Assembly (NCBI RefSeq): GCF_014842995.1
Contig: NZ_JACYXL010000011.1
Coordinates: forward strand, 1 to 64,000
Source of the DNA: Rhodanobacter sp. 7MK24
Lineage (GTDB): Bacteria; Pseudomonadota; Gammaproteobacteria; Xanthomonadales; Rhodanobacteraceae
DNA length: 64,000 bases
Direction of reading: 5' to 3'
Shown here: positions 8,922-18,066 of the stretch, piece after piece
Layout: every line of letters starts with the position of its first letter
How positions within the stretch are numbered: the stretch's first letter is position 1
The notes under the pieces: generated by a model
The model's database searches: none
The model's input: the letters and a program-made list of their open reading frames with translations, nothing else
Told to the model about the DNA's origin: nothing
Program-made: the position numbers and the translations under genes

Positions 8922-9662
8922 ATGGACCGTTCCGTCTACATCGCCATGACCGGGGCCACGCAGATCATGCAGGCCCAGGACGTGGTGAGCCACAACCTGG
9001 CCAATGCCAGCACCACAGGCTTCAAGAGCGAGCTCGATGCGTTCCGAAGCCTGCCGGTGCTGGGGCCGGGCAGCCCCACGCGCATCAACGCCGTGGCGCA
9101 GAGCATCGGACGGAACGACGGGCAGGGCACCTTGCAGCAGACCGGTCGCCCGTTGGACGTGGCGATGCGCGGATCGGGCTGGATCGCGGTGCAGGCGCCG
9201 GACGGAAGCGAGGCTTACACGCGTGCCGGCAGCCTGCAGCTGGCTGCCGACGGCACGCTCACCGATGCCGCCGGCAATCCCGTGATCGGCAGCGGTGGCC
9301 CGATCACCGTTCCCGCCAGCACGCAAATCGTGATTGGCGGCGACGGCACCATTTCATCCGTGCCGCTGGGGCAGGCGGCGAGCTCGCTCAACCAGGTCGA
9401 CCAGATCAAGCTGGTCAATCCCGACCCTTCGCAGCTTTCCAAAGGCGCCGACGGCCTGCTGCACATGAACGACGGCAGCAGTGCCGATGCCGACCCCAGC
9501 GTGCAGTTGGTGTCCGGCACCCTGGAAGGCAGCAACGTCAATCCGTCGGAAGAGCTGGTGCGGATGATTTCCCTGTCGCGCCAATACGACATGCAGGTGC
9601 GGTCGATCAAGACCGCCGAAGACGACGCCGACGACAGCATCAAGCTGTTGCAGTCGAACTGA
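8922..9662 (+). CDS. flgF: Flagellar distal/proximal rod protein FlgF
   Basis: 246 residues. Starts MDRSVYIAMTGATQIMQAQD as FlgF proteins do, with the rod motif [20 protein letters not shown] and C-terminal SNVNPSEELVRMISLSRQYD. FlgF lies between FlgC and FlgG in the rod. It shares its fold with the neighbouring FlgE and FlgG, with which it is clearly paralogous. Confidence 0.96.
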   Translation: MDRSVYIAMTGATQIMQAQDVVSHNLANASTTGFKSELDAFRSLPVLGPGSPTRINAVAQSIGRNDGQGTLQQTGRPLDVAMRGSGWIAVQAPDGSEAYTRAGSLQLAADGTLTDAAGNPVIGSGGPITVPASTQIVIGGDGTISSVPLGQAASSLNQVDQIKLVNPDPSQLSKGADGLLHMNDGSSADADPSVQLVSGTLEGSNVNPSEELVRMISLSRQYDMQVRSIKTAEDDADDSIKLLQSN

Positions 9663-9690
9663 ATCAAGTCACTTTTAGCGGAGCCACGCC

Positions 9691-10476
9691 ATGTTCTCCT
9701 CACTCTGGATCGCCAAGACCGGCCTCGATGCGCAACAGACGAATCTGGATGCCATCTCCAACAATCTGGCCAACGCCAGCACTACCGGCTTCAAGTCTTC
9801 GCGCCCGGAATTCCAGGACTTGATGTACCAGAACCTGAGCCAGCCCGGTGCGCAGACCACCCAGCAGACGGAGTCGCCCTCGGGCTTGCTGATGGGTACC
9901 GGCGTGCGTGTGGTGGCCAACGAAAAGATGTTCACCGAAGGCGCGATCGCGCAGACCGGCAACGCGCTGGACGTGGCCATCCAGGGGCGCGGCTTCCTGC
10001 AGGTGACCATGCCCGACGGCACCACCGATTACACCCGCGACGGCTCGCTGCATACTGATGCCAACGGCCAGATCGTGACCGCCGACGGCTATCCGATCGA
10101 GCCGGCCATCACCCTTCCGCAGGGCGCGCAAAGCATCACCATCGGTACCGATGGCACGGTCAGTGCCACCCTGGCGGGGCAGGCCGCGCCGCAGCAGGTG
10201 GGCGTGCTGCAGATGGCTGACTTCATCAATCCCGCAGGTCTGCAGTCTGTTGGCCAGAACCTGTATCAGGAGACGGCGTCCAGCGGCACGCCGCAGACCG
10301 GGCAGGCCGGCGTGAACGGCATGGGCACCCTGCTGCAGGGCTCGCTGGAGTCCTCCAACGTCAACGTCGTGGAGGCGATGGTGGACATGATCCAGACCCA
10401 GCGCACCTACGAAATGAATTCCAAATCCATCAGCGCCGCAGACAGCATGCTGCAGACGCTCACCACCAACATGTGA
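9691..10476 (+). CDS. flgG: Flagellar distal rod protein FlgG
   Basis: 261 residues, the usual FlgG length. N-terminal [40 protein letters not shown] and C-terminal [20 protein letters not shown] are diagnostic. FlgG builds the distal rod that passes the P and L rings. Its stop overlaps the flgH GTG start. Confidence 0.97.
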   Translation: MFSSLWIAKTGLDAQQTNLDAISNNLANASTTGFKSSRPEFQDLMYQNLSQPGAQTTQQTESPSGLLMGTGVRVVANEKMFTEGAIAQTGNALDVAIQGRGFLQVTMPDGTTDYTRDGSLHTDANGQIVTADGYPIEPAITLPQGAQSITIGTDGTVSATLAGQAAPQQVGVLQMADFINPAGLQSVGQNLYQETASSGTPQTGQAGVNGMGTLLQGSLESSNVNVVEAMVDMIQTQRTYEMNSKSISAADSMLQTLTTNM

Positions 10477-11165
10477 GGTTGGCCAACGTGCGCACCACGG
10501 CCCTTTTCCAGTATTTCGCGCTCGCCTTCGCCCTGCTCGTGCTGTCCGGCTGCGCTGTTCTGCAGCAGCAGAAGCGCGACGATGCGACGTGGGCTGCCAC
10601 GCCGCCGGAGCCGGCACAGTCGGCGCCCCCTGCCGATGGCTCGATCTATCACGACGAGCAGGGCATGGAGCTGTTCTCCGATTCGCGCGCACATCGTACC
10701 GGCGACGTCCTGACCATCGTGCTGGTGGAAAACACGCAGGCCGTCAAGAAGGCCAGTACCAGCACCAGCAAGACCGACAAGACCAGCTTCGGTGCTCCTA
10801 CCATCCTCGGCCGTACGATCAATGGCGCCACGGTGGCAACCGACGGCGATCGCAGCTTCGACGGCACCGGTTCCAGCAGCCAGAGCAACCAGCTCACCGG
10901 CAACATCACCGTCACCGTGGTGAAGCGCCTTGCCAACGGCACCCTGATGGTGCGCGGCGAGAAGTGGCTCACCATCAACCAGGGTCAGGAGCTGATCCGC
11001 ATCGCCGGTATCGTGCGCCCGCAGGACATCGGGCAGGACAATTCCGTGCCCTCCACGCGCGTCGCCGACGCGCAGATCTCCTATACCGGTCGCGGCACCT
11101 TGGCCGATGCGAACACGCAGGGCTGGCTGTCGCGTTTCTTCAACTCTAAGTGGATGCCTTTCTGA
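10473..11165 (+). CDS. flgH: Flagellar L-ring lipoprotein FlgH
   Basis: 230 residues. An N-terminal lipoprotein signal ends in the lipobox LSGC (Cys27). The conserved core follows ([20 protein letters not shown], then [20 protein letters not shown]). FlgH forms the outer-membrane L ring around the rod. The GTG at 10473 overlaps the flgG stop; a GTG at 10488 is possible and would still leave a signal. Confidence 0.95.
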   Translation: MRLANVRTTALFQYFALAFALLVLSGCAVLQQQKRDDATWAATPPEPAQSAPPADGSIYHDEQGMELFSDSRAHRTGDVLTIVLVENTQAVKKASTSTSKTDKTSFGAPTILGRTINGATVATDGDRSFDGTGSSSQSNQLTGNITVTVVKRLANGTLMVRGEKWLTINQGQELIRIAGIVRPQDIGQDNSVPSTRVADAQISYTGRGTLADANTQGWLSRFFNSKWMPF

Positions 11166-12325
11166 TGAACGCTCGTGGCTCCGCTGCCGTCGCTGTTGCG
11201 CCGCTGCGCAAGTGGGTGCAATCCATTGCGCTCGGGCTCGTCGTCGCGCTGCTCGCATTTCCTGCCGCCCCGGCCCGCGCCGACAAGATCCGCGACCTTG
11301 CCTCGGTGGGTGGAGTGCGCAGCAACCAGCTGATTGGCTACGGCCTGGTGGTGGGTCTGGACGGTTCCGGCGACCAGACTACGCAGACGCCGTTCACCAC
11401 GCAGAGCGTGGAGAACATGCTGCAGCAATTCGGCGTCAACATTCCGGCAGGCGTGACGGCGCCGCAGCTGAAGAATGCGGCGGCGGTGACCATCACCGCC
11501 GAACTGCCGCCGTTCGCCAAGCCAGGCCAGGCCATCGACGTCACCGTGGCCTCGATCGGCAACGCAAAGAGCATCCGCGGTGGCGAACTGCTGATGTCGC
11601 CGCTGCGCGGCGCCGACGGCAACGTCTATGCGATTGCCCAGGGTAGTGTGGTAGTGGGCGGCATCACGGCAAAGGGCAAGAGTGGCAGCAGCGTGGAGAA
11701 GAACATCTCCGCCAGCGGCCGCATTCCCGGCGGCGCCACGGTAGAGCGCAGCGTACCTTCCGCATTCGCGGGTACGGACGACCTGCGGCTGAACCTGAAC
11801 TCGCCGGACTTCACCACCGTGTCGCGCATCGTGAGCACGATCAACCGCACCTACGGCTCCGGCACCGCGCGCGCGGTGGACGGCGGCACGGTGGACGTGC
11901 GCGTGCCGCAGGACCCCACCCAGAAAGTGGCGTGGCTGGGCACCATTCAGAACCTGGACGTGACCCCGGGCGACCCGCCCGCGCGGGTGGTGGTGAACTC
12001 GCGCACCGGCACCGTGGTGATTGGTTCGGATGTGCGCGTTTCCGCGGCCGCGGTGGCGCATGGCTCCATCCAGGTCACCATCAGCGAGCAACCGCAGGTC
12101 AGCCAGCCAGGGGCCTTCAGCAAGGGCCAGACCGTGGTGGTTCCCTCCAGCAACGTGCAGGTCAGCGAGGATGGCGGCCACATGTTCAAGTTCGGCCCGG
12201 GTGTGAGCCTGGACACCATCGTGCGCGCGGTGAACCAGGTGGGCGCCTCGCCCAGCGACCTGATCTCGATCTTGCAGGCGCTGAAGCAAGCCGGCGCGCT
12301 GCATGCGGATCTGGTGGTCATCTAG
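11165..12325 (+). CDS. flgI: Flagellar P-ring protein FlgI
   Basis: 386 residues. A Sec signal peptide (about residues 1-40, cleavage after ARA) is followed by the FlgI signature [20 protein letters not shown] and [12 protein letters not shown]. FlgI forms the periplasmic P ring, with FlgA as its helper. The ATG at 11165 overlaps the flgH stop (TGATG), which fixes the start over a slightly longer ORF. Confidence 0.96.
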   Translation: MNARGSAAVAVAPLRKWVQSIALGLVVALLAFPAAPARADKIRDLASVGGVRSNQLIGYGLVVGLDGSGDQTTQTPFTTQSVENMLQQFGVNIPAGVTAPQLKNAAAVTITAELPPFAKPGQAIDVTVASIGNAKSIRGGELLMSPLRGADGNVYAIAQGSVVVGGITAKGKSGSSVEKNISASGRIPGGATVERSVPSAFAGTDDLRLNLNSPDFTTVSRIVSTINRTYGSGTARAVDGGTVDVRVPQDPTQKVAWLGTIQNLDVTPGDPPARVVVNSRTGTVVIGSDVRVSAAAVAHGSIQVTISEQPQVSQPGAFSKGQTVVVPSSNVQVSEDGGHMFKFGPGVSLDTIVRAVNQVGASPSDLISILQALKQAGALHADLVVI

Positions 12326-12337
12326 CCAGCCACTGCC

Positions 12338-13318
12338 ATGAGCGACGCCGCGCTGCCTTCCAACAATTCGCTGAGCACCTGGACCGATCTGTCCGGGTTC
12401 AACCGGCTGCGTGCGCAGGCCCAGAGCGACAGCAAGGCGGTGTTGCCGGCGGTGGCCAAGCAGTTCGAGGCCATGTTCACCCAGATGATGCTGAAGTCCA
12501 TGCGCGAAGCCAGCGACAGCCTTGGCGACGCGATGGGTGACAGCGACGCCGGCAAGACGTACCGCGACCTGTTCGACCAGCAGCTTTCGGTAAGCCTCTC
12601 CCAGAGCGGCAAGGGGCTGGGCATCGCGCAGATGCTGGTTCGCCAGCTGGGTGGACAGAACGCGTCGGCGGCAGGTGCCGCTGGCGGTGCGAACGGCTCG
12701 GCGGACGATCCCGACGGCATCGGCGACCCCACCAAGCTGCCGGCCAATGCCGACCAGTTCCAGCGTCGCCTCGCCAATGTGGTCGAGGCGGGGCGTGAAC
12801 TGGGCCGCAGCGCGATGAAATGGTTGCCGCAGGACGCGCAGGAGTTCGTGCGCGCGCTGGCGCCCTACGCCGAAGCGGCCGCCCAGAAGCTGGGTGTGTC
12901 GGTACGCACCGTGCTGGCCCAGGCGGCACTGGAAACCCAATGGGGCAAGCACATGCCGCGCAGCTCCGACGGCTCCACCAGCTTCAACCTGTTCGGCATG
13001 AAAGCCGGCGGCAGCTGGGACGGCCAGAAGGTCAGCGTACCCACACTGGAGTACGAAGATGGCGTGGCGGTGCGCCGGCATGCACAGTTCCGCGCCTACA
13101 GCTCGCCGGCGCAGTCATTCCAGGACTACGCCTCGCTGATCGCCTCCAACCCGCGCTACGCGGCGGCGAAGGGTCATGGCGACGACGTGCGAGGCTTTGC
13201 CAATGCGCTGGCGCAAGGTGGCTATGCCACCGACCCCGACTACGCCGAGAAGATCAGTGCCATCGCCAACAGTTCGCAGATGCACCAGGCGCTGGCGGCC
13301 TTGAGAGCCGGTATATGA
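12338..13318 (+). CDS. flgJ: Rod-cap protein and peptidoglycan hydrolase FlgJ
   Basis: 326 residues in two domains: an N-terminal rod-cap domain (about 30-105; AVAKQFEAMFTQMMLKSMRE) and a C-terminal glucosaminidase domain (about 165-325) with the catalytic Glu at about 199 (QAALETQWGKHMPRS). It opens the peptidoglycan for the growing rod. Last gene of the flgB operon. Its final codons lie inside the left arm of a large inverted repeat (13304-13335). Confidence 0.95.
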   Translation: MSDAALPSNNSLSTWTDLSGFNRLRAQAQSDSKAVLPAVAKQFEAMFTQMMLKSMREASDSLGDAMGDSDAGKTYRDLFDQQLSVSLSQSGKGLGIAQMLVRQLGGQNASAAGAAGGANGSADDPDGIGDPTKLPANADQFQRRLANVVEAGRELGRSAMKWLPQDAQEFVRALAPYAEAAAQKLGVSVRTVLAQAALETQWGKHMPRSSDGSTSFNLFGMKAGGSWDGQKVSVPTLEYEDGVAVRRHAQFRAYSSPAQSFQDYASLIASNPRYAAAKGHGDDVRGFANALAQGGYATDPDYAEKISAIANSSQMHQALAALRAGI

Positions 13319-13571
13319 CCTCCCCATGGCCCGCGTTGCCTTGCCGTAGCCACCAGGTGGTAGTGCGTGGCGCAGCGCCTGCCTGGCTGGCAGGCCAAGC
13401 CGCGCGCTGCCGCATGGCGGCTACGGCAAGGCAACCCTGCGGGCTGGGTCTGTTTGCCCGCATGCCGGCGTCATCACTCAGTCGTGGACGGACGTCCACT
13501 CCTTCGTTCTTCCTTGGCCTGCGCGCAAACAGCTCCCGGCGCGGGCCATGGGGAGGCCATATACCGGCTCT
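13304..13571. repeat. Nested inverted repeats between flgJ and flgK
   Basis: Two nested palindromes fill the 306-bp gap after flgJ. The outer arms, 13304-13335 and 13540-13571, are 32 bp each with one mismatch; the left arm contains the flgJ stop codon and the right arm ends at the -35 of the flgK promoter. The inner arms, 13335-13351 and 13419-13435, are 17 bp and perfect. A small hairpin (GTGGAC/GTCCAC) lies near 13484-13499. No gene is seen in the gap. It could be a REP/MITE-like element or a terminator structure. Confidence 0.85.
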
Positions 13572-13597
13572 AAAGATCCCGGCTGGCCTGCCGAACC
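13571..13597 (+). promoter_or_regulatory. Sigma-28 promoter of flgK-flgL
   Basis: TAAAGATC, 11 bases, GCCGAACC, a good FliA-type match 27 bp before the flgK ATG. FlgK and FlgL are late proteins in this hierarchy, as FlgN and FlgM are. Confidence 0.78.
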
Positions 13598-13624
13598 AGT
13601 AGTCGAATTCCGGAGGTTTCGGTC

Positions 13625-15517
13625 ATGTCCAGCCTGTTAAACATCGGTGTCACCGGGCTCAATGCGGCCCAGCTCGCCCTGCAGGTCACCGGCAACAACA
13701 TTGCCAATGCCAGTACCGCGGGCTACAGCGAACAGAGCGTCCAGCAAGTGGACATGGTGGGCCAGAACAATGGTCGCTACACCATGGGCACCGGTGTGGA
13801 CGTGATCGGCGTGCAGCGCGCCTACAGCCAATACCTCACGCAGGCGCTGTGGAGCAGCAACAGCACCATGCAGGGCGCCACCACCACCGACAACCTCACC
13901 ACCGCGCTGAACGGCCTGTTGCAGAACAGCGGCAACCTGCAGACCGCGCTGGACAGCTTCTACGGTGGCTTCAACGACGTGGCCAATTCGCCCAGCGACC
14001 TTTCCTCGCGACAGGCCTTGCTGGGTGACGCATCCACGCTAACCGCCGCTTTCAATACCTTCGGCCAGCAGCTCGACCAGCAGCGCCAACAGATCAACAC
14101 GCAGATTTCCAGCACCGTCAACGACATCAACTCGGTGGTGCAGCAGATCGCCACACTCAATACCAGCATCAGCCAGGCCGGCAGCACCCAGCCCAACGCG
14201 CTGCTCGACCAGCGCGATCAACTGGTCAACCAGCTGGCGGGAGATACCGGCATCTCTGTCGCCGCGCAGCCCGACGGCACGCTGAGCATCTACAGCACCT
14301 CCGGGCAGGTGATGGTGAGCGGCAGCTATTCTTACGGTTTCCAGGTGGGTAGCAGCCCCTACGACACCAGCACCACCGACGTGCTCAATGCCAGCGGCAC
14401 CGACATCACCTCCAGCCTTTCCGGCGGCACGTTGGGCGCATTGTTGTCGTACCGGACCAACACGCTCGATGCGGCGCAGAACCAACTGGGGCGCACCGCA
14501 CTGGCGGTGGCGCAGAGCGTCAACACACAGCAGTCGAATGGCCTGACCCTGACCGGGGCCAATGGCCAGCCGATCTTCGTGGTGCCGTATCCGAGTGTGG
14601 CCGCGATGAAGGCCAACCTGGGCACCGCCACGGTGAGCGCCAGCGTGAGCGACATTTCGTCGCTCACCAACGACAACTACATACTCACCTATACCGGAAG
14701 CAGCACCTCGCCCTCGGTCAACGGCTGGTCGCTGGCGACCACCAGCGGCACCTCGGTGGCGATGACCGCCAATGCCAACGGCACGCTGTCGGCCAACGGC
14801 CTTACCTTCACGGTGTCCAATGGCGCGCAGGTCGGCGACAGCTTCCAGATCCTGCCGACCCAAAACGCGGCTTCCGGTATCTCGGTGGCTACCAGCGACC
14901 CCAATGCCATCGCCGCGGCTGCGGCATTGATCGGCACGCCCGCCAGCGCCAACACCGGCGGTGCCACGGTGAGTTCGGTGAACGTGGCGGACAGCACCAA
15001 CGCCAACCTGTTCTCCGGCGCCACGGTGACGTTTGGCGCAGGCAACAGCTACACCGTCACCGACGGTGCGGGCAATACCACCACCGGCACCTATACCAGC
15101 GGCACGCCGATCCAGTTCGACGGCTGGAGCATGAGTCTCAGCGGCACCCCGGCCAGTGGCGACAGCTTCACCGTGGCCGAGAACAGCAGCGGCCTGAACG
15201 ACAACTCCAACGCGCTGACCATGGCCGGGCTGGGCAACGTCGGCGTGCTCGATGGCGGCAAGACCACCACGGTCGGGGCCTATGCCAACCTGACTAACCA
15301 GATCGGCTTGGCGGGCAGCATGGCCTCCAGCAATCTCACCACCCAGACCGGCCTCTACAACCAGGCGACCAGCGCGCAGCAAAGCCTGGCGGGCGTCAAC
15401 CTGGATCAGGAGGCGGCCAACCTCATCAAATACCAGCAGGCCTACCAGGCTTCCGCGCAGGTGATCTCCACCTCGCAGACCCTGTTTTCCAGCCTCATCA
15501 CCGCCATCCAGGCCTAG
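13625..15517 (+). CDS. flgK: Flagellar hook-associated protein 1 FlgK
   Basis: 630 residues. N-terminal SLLNIGVTGLNAAQLALQVT and NNIANASTAGYSEQSVQ, and C-terminal LDQEAANLIKYQQAYQASAQ, identify FlgK, the first junction protein between hook and filament. The central part is a long Ser/Thr/Gly-rich region with repeated beta-type segments (GTPxSGDSF type), as in many large FlgK proteins. A GGAGG site precedes ATG 13625. Confidence 0.96.
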   Translation: MSSLLNIGVTGLNAAQLALQVTGNNIANASTAGYSEQSVQQVDMVGQNNGRYTMGTGVDVIGVQRAYSQYLTQALWSSNSTMQGATTTDNLTTALNGLLQNSGNLQTALDSFYGGFNDVANSPSDLSSRQALLGDASTLTAAFNTFGQQLDQQRQQINTQISSTVNDINSVVQQIATLNTSISQAGSTQPNALLDQRDQLVNQLAGDTGISVAAQPDGTLSIYSTSGQVMVSGSYSYGFQVGSSPYDTSTTDVLNASGTDITSSLSGGTLGALLSYRTNTLDAAQNQLGRTALAVAQSVNTQQSNGLTLTGANGQPIFVVPYPSVAAMKANLGTATVSASVSDISSLTNDNYILTYTGSSTSPSVNGWSLATTSGTSVAMTANANGTLSANGLTFTVSNGAQVGDSFQILPTQNAASGISVATSDPNAIAAAAALIGTPASANTGGATVSSVNVADSTNANLFSGATVTFGAGNSYTVTDGAGNTTTGTYTSGTPIQFDGWSMSLSGTPASGDSFTVAENSSGLNDNSNALTMAGLGNVGVLDGGKTTTVGAYANLTNQIGLAGSMASSNLTTQTGLYNQATSAQQSLAGVNLDQEAANLIKYQQAYQASAQVISTSQTLFSSLITAIQA

Positions 15518-15530
15518 TGGGAGCGTCTCC

Positions 15531-16742
15531 ATGATCCGAGTTTCCACCAGTTGGATGTACCAGCAGGCGCTGGGTTCCATGCTCAGCCAGCAGGCGTCGA
15601 TCGCCGATACGCAGAACCAGGTGAGCAGCGGCCAGCGCATCAACCTGGCCTCCGACGACCCCAACGGCGCCGCGGAAGTGGTGTCGCTCAACCACGTGCT
15701 GGCCAACAACACGCAGTACACCTCCAACATCAACAACGCCAACGCGCGGCTCTCCACAGAGAGCAGCACGCTCGACTCCTTCAATTCGCTGCTCAATCAG
15801 GTGGATTCGATGGCGATCCAGGGCATCAACGGCACGCTGTCGTCGTCCGATCGCCAGGACATGGCCACGCAACTCGTGCAGATCCGCGCGCAACTGGTGC
15901 AACTGGCCAACACCTCGGATGCCAACGGCAACGCGTTGTTCGCGGGCACCAGCACCACCTCCACGCCGTTCGTGCTCAACAACGATGGCTCGGTGACCTA
16001 CAACGGCAACGGTTCCAACCAGATGGTGAGCATCGGCAGCGGCCTCACCCTGCCCGACAGCGACAATGGCGCCGCGTTGTTCATGAACACCCCGCAGGGC
16101 AACGGCTCGTTCGCCGCCAGCGCCGCGGCCGGCAATACCGGCACCCTGCTGGTGGGCGCCAACAGCGTCACCAACGCCACGCAGTGGGCCGCGGCCACCG
16201 CCGCCGGCCCGGTGAACTATACGATCAGCTTCGACGCCGCCGGCAACTGGACGGCTACCGATGCCGGTGGCAACACCGTGGCCACCGGCGCCTACCAGAA
16301 CGGCGGCAGCATCAGCTTCAACGGCATGAGTATCGCCCTGAGCGGCACGCCCAACGCAGGCGACACGGTGAGCGTGCAATCCGGCCAGACGCAGAGCGTG
16401 TTCTCCACGTTGACCAACATGATCAACGCGCTGAACAGCACCAGCACCAGCAACACGCAGCTCAGCAACACCCTGAGCCAGCAGATGGCATCGCTCGGCC
16501 AGGCGCAGAACCAGATCTCCGCCACCCAGACCGACGTGGGCGGTCGCCTGAACCGCCTGAGCCAACAGCAGACCGCCTACAGCGGCCTCACGCTGACCTA
16601 CCAGACCGTGCTCTCCGGCGTACAGGACACCGACATGGCCAGCGCCATCAGCCAGCTGGAGCTGCAAACCACCGCACTGCAAGCTTCGCAGCAGGTATTT
16701 GCGAAGGTGCAGGGGATGAGTCTGTTCAACTACATCCAGTAG
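15531..16742 (+). CDS. flgL: Flagellar hook-associated protein 3 FlgL
   Basis: 403 residues. Flagellin-like N terminus (MIRVSTSWMYQQALGSMLSQ) and C terminus (ALQASQQVFAKVQGMSLFNY) are those of FlgL, the second hook-filament junction protein. It follows flgK by 13 bp. A decayed second copy of its last 25 or so codons lies 1.1 kb downstream, on the far side of the methyltransferase gene. Confidence 0.96.
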   Translation: MIRVSTSWMYQQALGSMLSQQASIADTQNQVSSGQRINLASDDPNGAAEVVSLNHVLANNTQYTSNINNANARLSTESSTLDSFNSLLNQVDSMAIQGINGTLSSSDRQDMATQLVQIRAQLVQLANTSDANGNALFAGTSTTSTPFVLNNDGSVTYNGNGSNQMVSIGSGLTLPDSDNGAALFMNTPQGNGSFAASAAAGNTGTLLVGANSVTNATQWAAATAAGPVNYTISFDAAGNWTATDAGGNTVATGAYQNGGSISFNGMSIALSGTPNAGDTVSVQSGQTQSVFSTLTNMINALNSTSTSNTQLSNTLSQQMASLGQAQNQISATQTDVGGRLNRLSQQQTAYSGLTLTYQTVLSGVQDTDMASAISQLELQTTALQASQQVFAKVQGMSLFNYIQ

Positions 16743-16912
16743 CGGGCTTCGGTGCGGACGGTTGGCGCGGTCCGTGCTTCAGATGATCTGGGTCGATATG
16801 TGGCGCTGGCGGTTTGACGTCATCGTTCTGCGTGGCCCGACAGATAGGGCCTGAGCCGTCGTTGCTGGGCAGACCCGCTGCAGATTCATGGAGGCGATCG
16901 TTGCCGGTATCG
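16660..16912 (+). repeat. Repeat copy A: flgL 3' end plus downstream leader
   Basis: The last 80 bases of flgL and about 170 bases after it align along their whole length with 17815-18066. Shared blocks include TTCAAC-CATCCAG, GGCGCG-TCC-TGCTTCA, GGTTTGACG against GATTTGACG, and ATTGTTGCCGGT against ATCGTTGCCGGT. This copy keeps an intact flgL reading frame and so is the original. It carries a sigma-54-like site. Confidence 0.75.
16763..16777 (+). promoter_or_regulatory. Candidate sigma-54 promoter after flgL (copy A)
   Basis: TGGCGCGGTCCGTGC has GG and GC separated by 10 bases; compared with TGGCACG-N4-TTGC it differs at one base in the -24 part and one in the -12 part. It lies about 210 bp before the methyltransferase start. 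The same site recurs in repeat copy B. Confidence 0.45.
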
Positions 16913-16987
16913 CACGAGCCGGCCTGAAGTTGGCAGCAGCCAAGCCCGGCCCATGCCCCCCGAATTCGATGAGGGAGCTTGCTTGTT

Positions 16988-17674
16988 ATGGCATCAATGA
17001 TTCCAGCCGTGGATCACACGGCGTTGCGGAACCTGTTTGGCGAGGCCCGGGTGAAGAAGGGCATCGACGACATCTGGGATGTGGTTGGGGCCATATTCGA
17101 AAAGGAGCAAAAGGAGCTGCCGCCGTCGCTGGCCATGGCGCGCAAGGAATTGTCCTTTCACGATCATGTGAAGTTGCTGGGCTATCTCTGCCTGCTGATT
17201 GGCGAGGTGCCGGGGGACCTGGTCGAGATCGGCGTGTGGAAGGGCAAGTCGCTTTGCTTCATGAGCCAGATGTGCGGCAGGAAGCGGCGCCTGTTCGGAA
17301 TCGATCCGATGGAGCTCGAGCGGCAGGCCGATGAGCTTGGGTTCTATCACGGCAAGCTGTTCGCCGAGGCGACGCTGATACGCGGATACTCGGAGCTGGC
17401 GGCGGAGCGCTTTCTGGCGAATTCGCCCAAGGTTGCTTTGCTGCACATCGACGGCGGCCATGCTGGCCGCAACGTGCTGCTCGATTTCCTGCTGTACTCC
17501 ACCTGTGTGGTGAGCGGCGGTTTCGTCGTATTCGACGATTATGGAGATCACCTTTATTCGCCCGAGGTTGGCCCGGCAGTCGATCTGCTGCGGGCTGGCG
17601 GGTACTTCAATGGTTTCCGGGTGATAGGCCCGGTTGCGGGCTTCGAAAACAGCTACCTGCTGCAGCGCCTGTGA
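16988..17674 (+). CDS. SAM-dependent methyltransferase of the flagellin-glycan island
   Basis: 228 residues, class I methyltransferase of the Methyltransf_24/TylF-like type. The SAM-binding loop is at about 76-88 (GDLVEIGVWKGKSLCFM), an acidic residue after the next strand is in FGIDPMEL, and HIDGGHAGRNVLLDF (about 153-167) is the family metal/catalytic region. In P. syringae the flagellin viosamine carries a 2-O-methyl group made by a gene in its island; a similar sugar O-methylation is my inference here. ATG 16988 is preferred over TTG 16979 because GGGAG lies at the right distance. It is bracketed by two flgL-tail repeats. Confidence 0.75.
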   Translation: MASMIPAVDHTALRNLFGEARVKKGIDDIWDVVGAIFEKEQKELPPSLAMARKELSFHDHVKLLGYLCLLIGEVPGDLVEIGVWKGKSLCFMSQMCGRKRRLFGIDPMELERQADELGFYHGKLFAEATLIRGYSELAAERFLANSPKVALLHIDGGHAGRNVLLDFLLYSTCVVSGGFVVFDDYGDHLYSPEVGPAVDLLRAGGYFNGFRVIGPVAGFENSYLLQRL

Positions 17675-17814
17675 CATCGTGCGCAGCCAGGATGCGTGCC
17701 GACGCCTATGGGTAATGCCGTCGGCACCTGGTTGGGAATTCCGGTCCGGGGCTGCGCCTAGCAACGACATTGTTATCGATGGGTATCCGGTCGCGATTAC
17801 CGTTACGCACCGTG

Positions 17815-18066
17815 GGATTTTCCGCAGAGGCTGCTGCAGGTCCTGCAGCGGATGTTTGTGAAGGTGCGGAAGATGCGTCCGTTCAACCGCATCCAGCAGT
17901 CGGGCTTTGTAAAATCGCTTGGCGCGATCCATGCTTCATGACCTGGTCGGCATCCTGTGGCGACGGTGATTTGACGCCGCCATTTGGCTCGACAGGCTGG
18001 GTTTGTGCTGTCGCTGCCGCACAAGTCCGATACAGACCTCGTGCGGGGAGATTGTTGCCGGTGTTG
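17815..18066 (+). repeat. Repeat copy B: decayed flgL 3' end plus leader
   Basis: A degenerate duplicate of 16660-16912. Read in frame, about 17830-17898 encodes LQVLQRMFVKVRKMRPFNRI, against ALQASQQVFAKVQGMSLFNY at the FlgL C terminus; the flgL stop TAG is CAG here. The homology continues through a sigma-54-like site up to the ribosome site of the aminotransferase gene. The 386-bp gap 17675-18060 otherwise holds no gene that I can recognise. Confidence 0.75.
17920..17934 (+). promoter_or_regulatory. Candidate sigma-54 promoter of the aminotransferase operon (copy B)
   Basis: TGGCGCGATCCATGC keeps the GG-N10-GC spacing of sigma-54 promoters and aligns base for base with the site after flgL. 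It lies about 126 bp before the aminotransferase start. That the two invariant dinucleotides survive in an otherwise drifted repeat suggests that they are under selection. Confidence 0.5.

Noticed and set aside
11081-13081. Long open frame on the minus strand opposite flgI and flgJ
   Set aside because: Typical shadow frame of GC-rich coding DNA; His/Gln/Arg-rich with no family pattern, and the plus strand holds clear flagellar genes.
13336-13539. An invertible promoter switching flgK on and off
   Set aside because: The -35 and -10 of the sigma-28 site lie outside the right arm and the flgJ stop inside the left arm, so flipping the middle would change neither gene; inversion remains untested.
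16888-16987. A short upstream reading frame starting ATGGAGGCG before the methyltransferase
   Set aside because: It matches no protein family, and its position corresponds to the leader of repeat copy B; I treat it as leader sequence.
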